Assembly (NCBI GenBank): GCA_051861205.1
Contig: JBHYDC010000007.1
Coordinates: forward strand, 1-64,000
Length of the DNA: 64,000 nt
Origin: JBHYDC01 sp051861205
GTDB lineage: Bacteria; Pseudomonadota; Alphaproteobacteria; Rhizobiales; Pleomorphomonadaceae
Direction: 5' to 3'
Part shown: piece after piece, positions 63,286 to 64,000 of the stretch
Position numbering within the stretch: the first letter of the stretch is position 1
Layout of the letters: each line of letters begins with the position of its first letter
Program-made: the position numbers and the translations under genes
The notes under the pieces: model-generated
The model's input: only the letters and a program-made list of their open reading frames with translations
The model's database searches: none
What the model was told of the DNA's origin: nothing

Positions 63286-64000
63286 TCAGACGCCCTGATC
63301 GGGCGGCCTGGAGACACGGTTTACATGGCCCATTTTGCGGCCGGGCCGGGCCTCCACCTTACCGTAAAGCGTCAGACGGGCATTCGGATCGGCCGCGATC
63401 GAAGGCCAGTCGTTGGCCTCGGTGCCGATCAGATTATCCATCACCGTATCGCCGATCCGTGTCACCGCGCCAAGCGGCCAGCCGGCGATCGCGCGAACAT
63501 GGTTTTCGAACTGCGATGTCACGGCACCGTCCTCGGTCCAGTGTCCGGAGTTATGAACCCGAGGGGCGATCTCGTTCACGACCAGCCGCTCGCCGTCTTC
63601 AGTGCGCACCACGAACATCTCAACGCCGAGTACGCCGACATAGTCGAGCGCATCCGCGATCTGGCGCCCCAACTTTTCCGCTGCCACCCGCGTCTCGTCG
63701 CTTAAGGCGGCGGGAACGACGGTGCGCTTCAGGATGTGGTTTTCGTGACTATTCTCACCGATGTCGTAAACCGCGCATTCGCCCGTGCGCCCCCGAACGA
63801 CAATAGCGCTGACTTCGAGGGCGAATGGAACCAGCGCCTCCAGCACAAGGTCCGTTCCGCCCAGCGCCGCAACGGCAGCGCTTAGCTCAGCCACTGTCGT
63901 GACCTTCGCCTGACCCTTGCCGTCATAGCCGAGCCGGCGGGTTTTGAGTATGGCCGGTAGGCCGGTCGTTTGGACCGCATCCAACACATCTCGCTCACGA
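63286..64000 (-). CDS. purK: N5-carboxyaminoimidazole ribonucleotide synthase, C-terminal part
   Basis: An ATP-grasp enzyme of purine synthesis that carboxylates aminoimidazole ribonucleotide with bicarbonate. The frame is open to the window edge, so about the first third of the protein is missing. ILKTRRLGYDGKGQ is the ATP-binding loop. VEMFVVRTEDGERLVVNEIAPRVHNSGHWT is the metal and substrate segment. The YGKVEARPGRKMGHVNR tail is typical of PurK. purE probably lies just beyond the window. Confidence 0.95.
   Translation of the reverse strand, partial: RERDVLDAVQTTGLPAILKTRRLGYDGKGQAKVTTVAELSAAVAALGGTDLVLEALVPFALEVSAIVVRGRTGECAVYDIGENSHENHILKRTVVPAALSDETRVAAEKLGRQIADALDYVGVLGVEMFVVRTEDGERLVVNEIAPRVHNSGHWTEDGAVTSQFENHVRAIAGWPLGAVTRIGDTVMDNLIGTEANDWPSIAADPNARLTLYGKVEARPGRKMGHVNRVSRPPDQGV

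Overview
The window is about 62-63% GC and holds only chromosomal-type genes in alphaproteobacterial neighbourhoods: tolQRAB-pal-cpoB-tilS-ftsH, ruvCAB-ybgC, zapA-6S RNA-formyltetrahydrofolate cyclo-ligase, rpmE/rcdA (DUF1465)/DUF1192/trcR (DUF1013), and a 44-residue aa3 oxidase subunit IV gene ahead of pntAA-pntAB-pntB. This points to the order Hyphomicrobiales (Rhizobiales). The genus cannot be fixed from the sequence. I see no rRNA, tRNA, CRISPR array, prophage or insertion sequence. The only plainly accessory locus is a small AbrB/Doc toxin-antitoxin operon near 51 kb.

Layout. 0.2-8.8 kb: purA, a zinc alcohol dehydrogenase, two EamA exporters, the serine genes serA and serC, and an outer-membrane beta-barrel gene with a perfect CtrA-type box upstream. 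9-14.7 kb: glmM, a MotB-like/MotA-like pair, suhB, and a Sel1-repeat protein coupled to a ThiE-like protein that lacks the ThiE substrate motifs. 15.5-20 kb: pgk, gap and tkt for central carbon metabolism. 20.2-23.5 kb: DUF4164, zapA, 6S RNA, cyclo-ligase, YmdB-type phosphoesterase and yebC. 23.6-27.1 kb: an ArsR regulator, then ruvC, ruvA, ruvB and ybgC. 27.3-36.4 kb: the Tol-Pal envelope machine with cpoB, followed by tilS and ftsH.

36.7-43.2 kb: mipA-like, an ABC exporter, rpmE, rcdA, DUF1192, a quinone oxidoreductase and trcR. The rcdA-DUF1192 gap is the most interesting non-coding stretch. It carries a full-consensus sigma-54 promoter pointing at rcdA, a palindrome about 130 bp upstream of it, an intrinsic terminator and a near-consensus CtrA box. 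43.3-48.8 kb: an M15/DUF882 peptidase, a YcbB-type L,D-transpeptidase and an orphan sigma-54 response regulator, plausibly a module for 3-3 cross-links in peptidoglycan. 49-56.5 kb: pepF, the toxin-antitoxin operon, an ABC1 kinase, oxidase subunit IV and transhydrogenase. 56.6-64 kb: an RND efflux pump with its adaptor and a TetR regulator, a TPR lipoprotein, rpsU, and purK cut by the window end.

The main themes are envelope maintenance (Tol-Pal, L,D-cross-linking, GlmM, FtsH, MotAB-like pair) and cell-cycle control (RcdA, TrcR, ZapA, CtrA-type boxes). No unmistakably new multi-gene system is present. The best leads are regulatory: sigma-54 control of rcdA, the CtrA box at the barrel gene, and autoregulatory operators at the toxin-antitoxin and ArsR loci.
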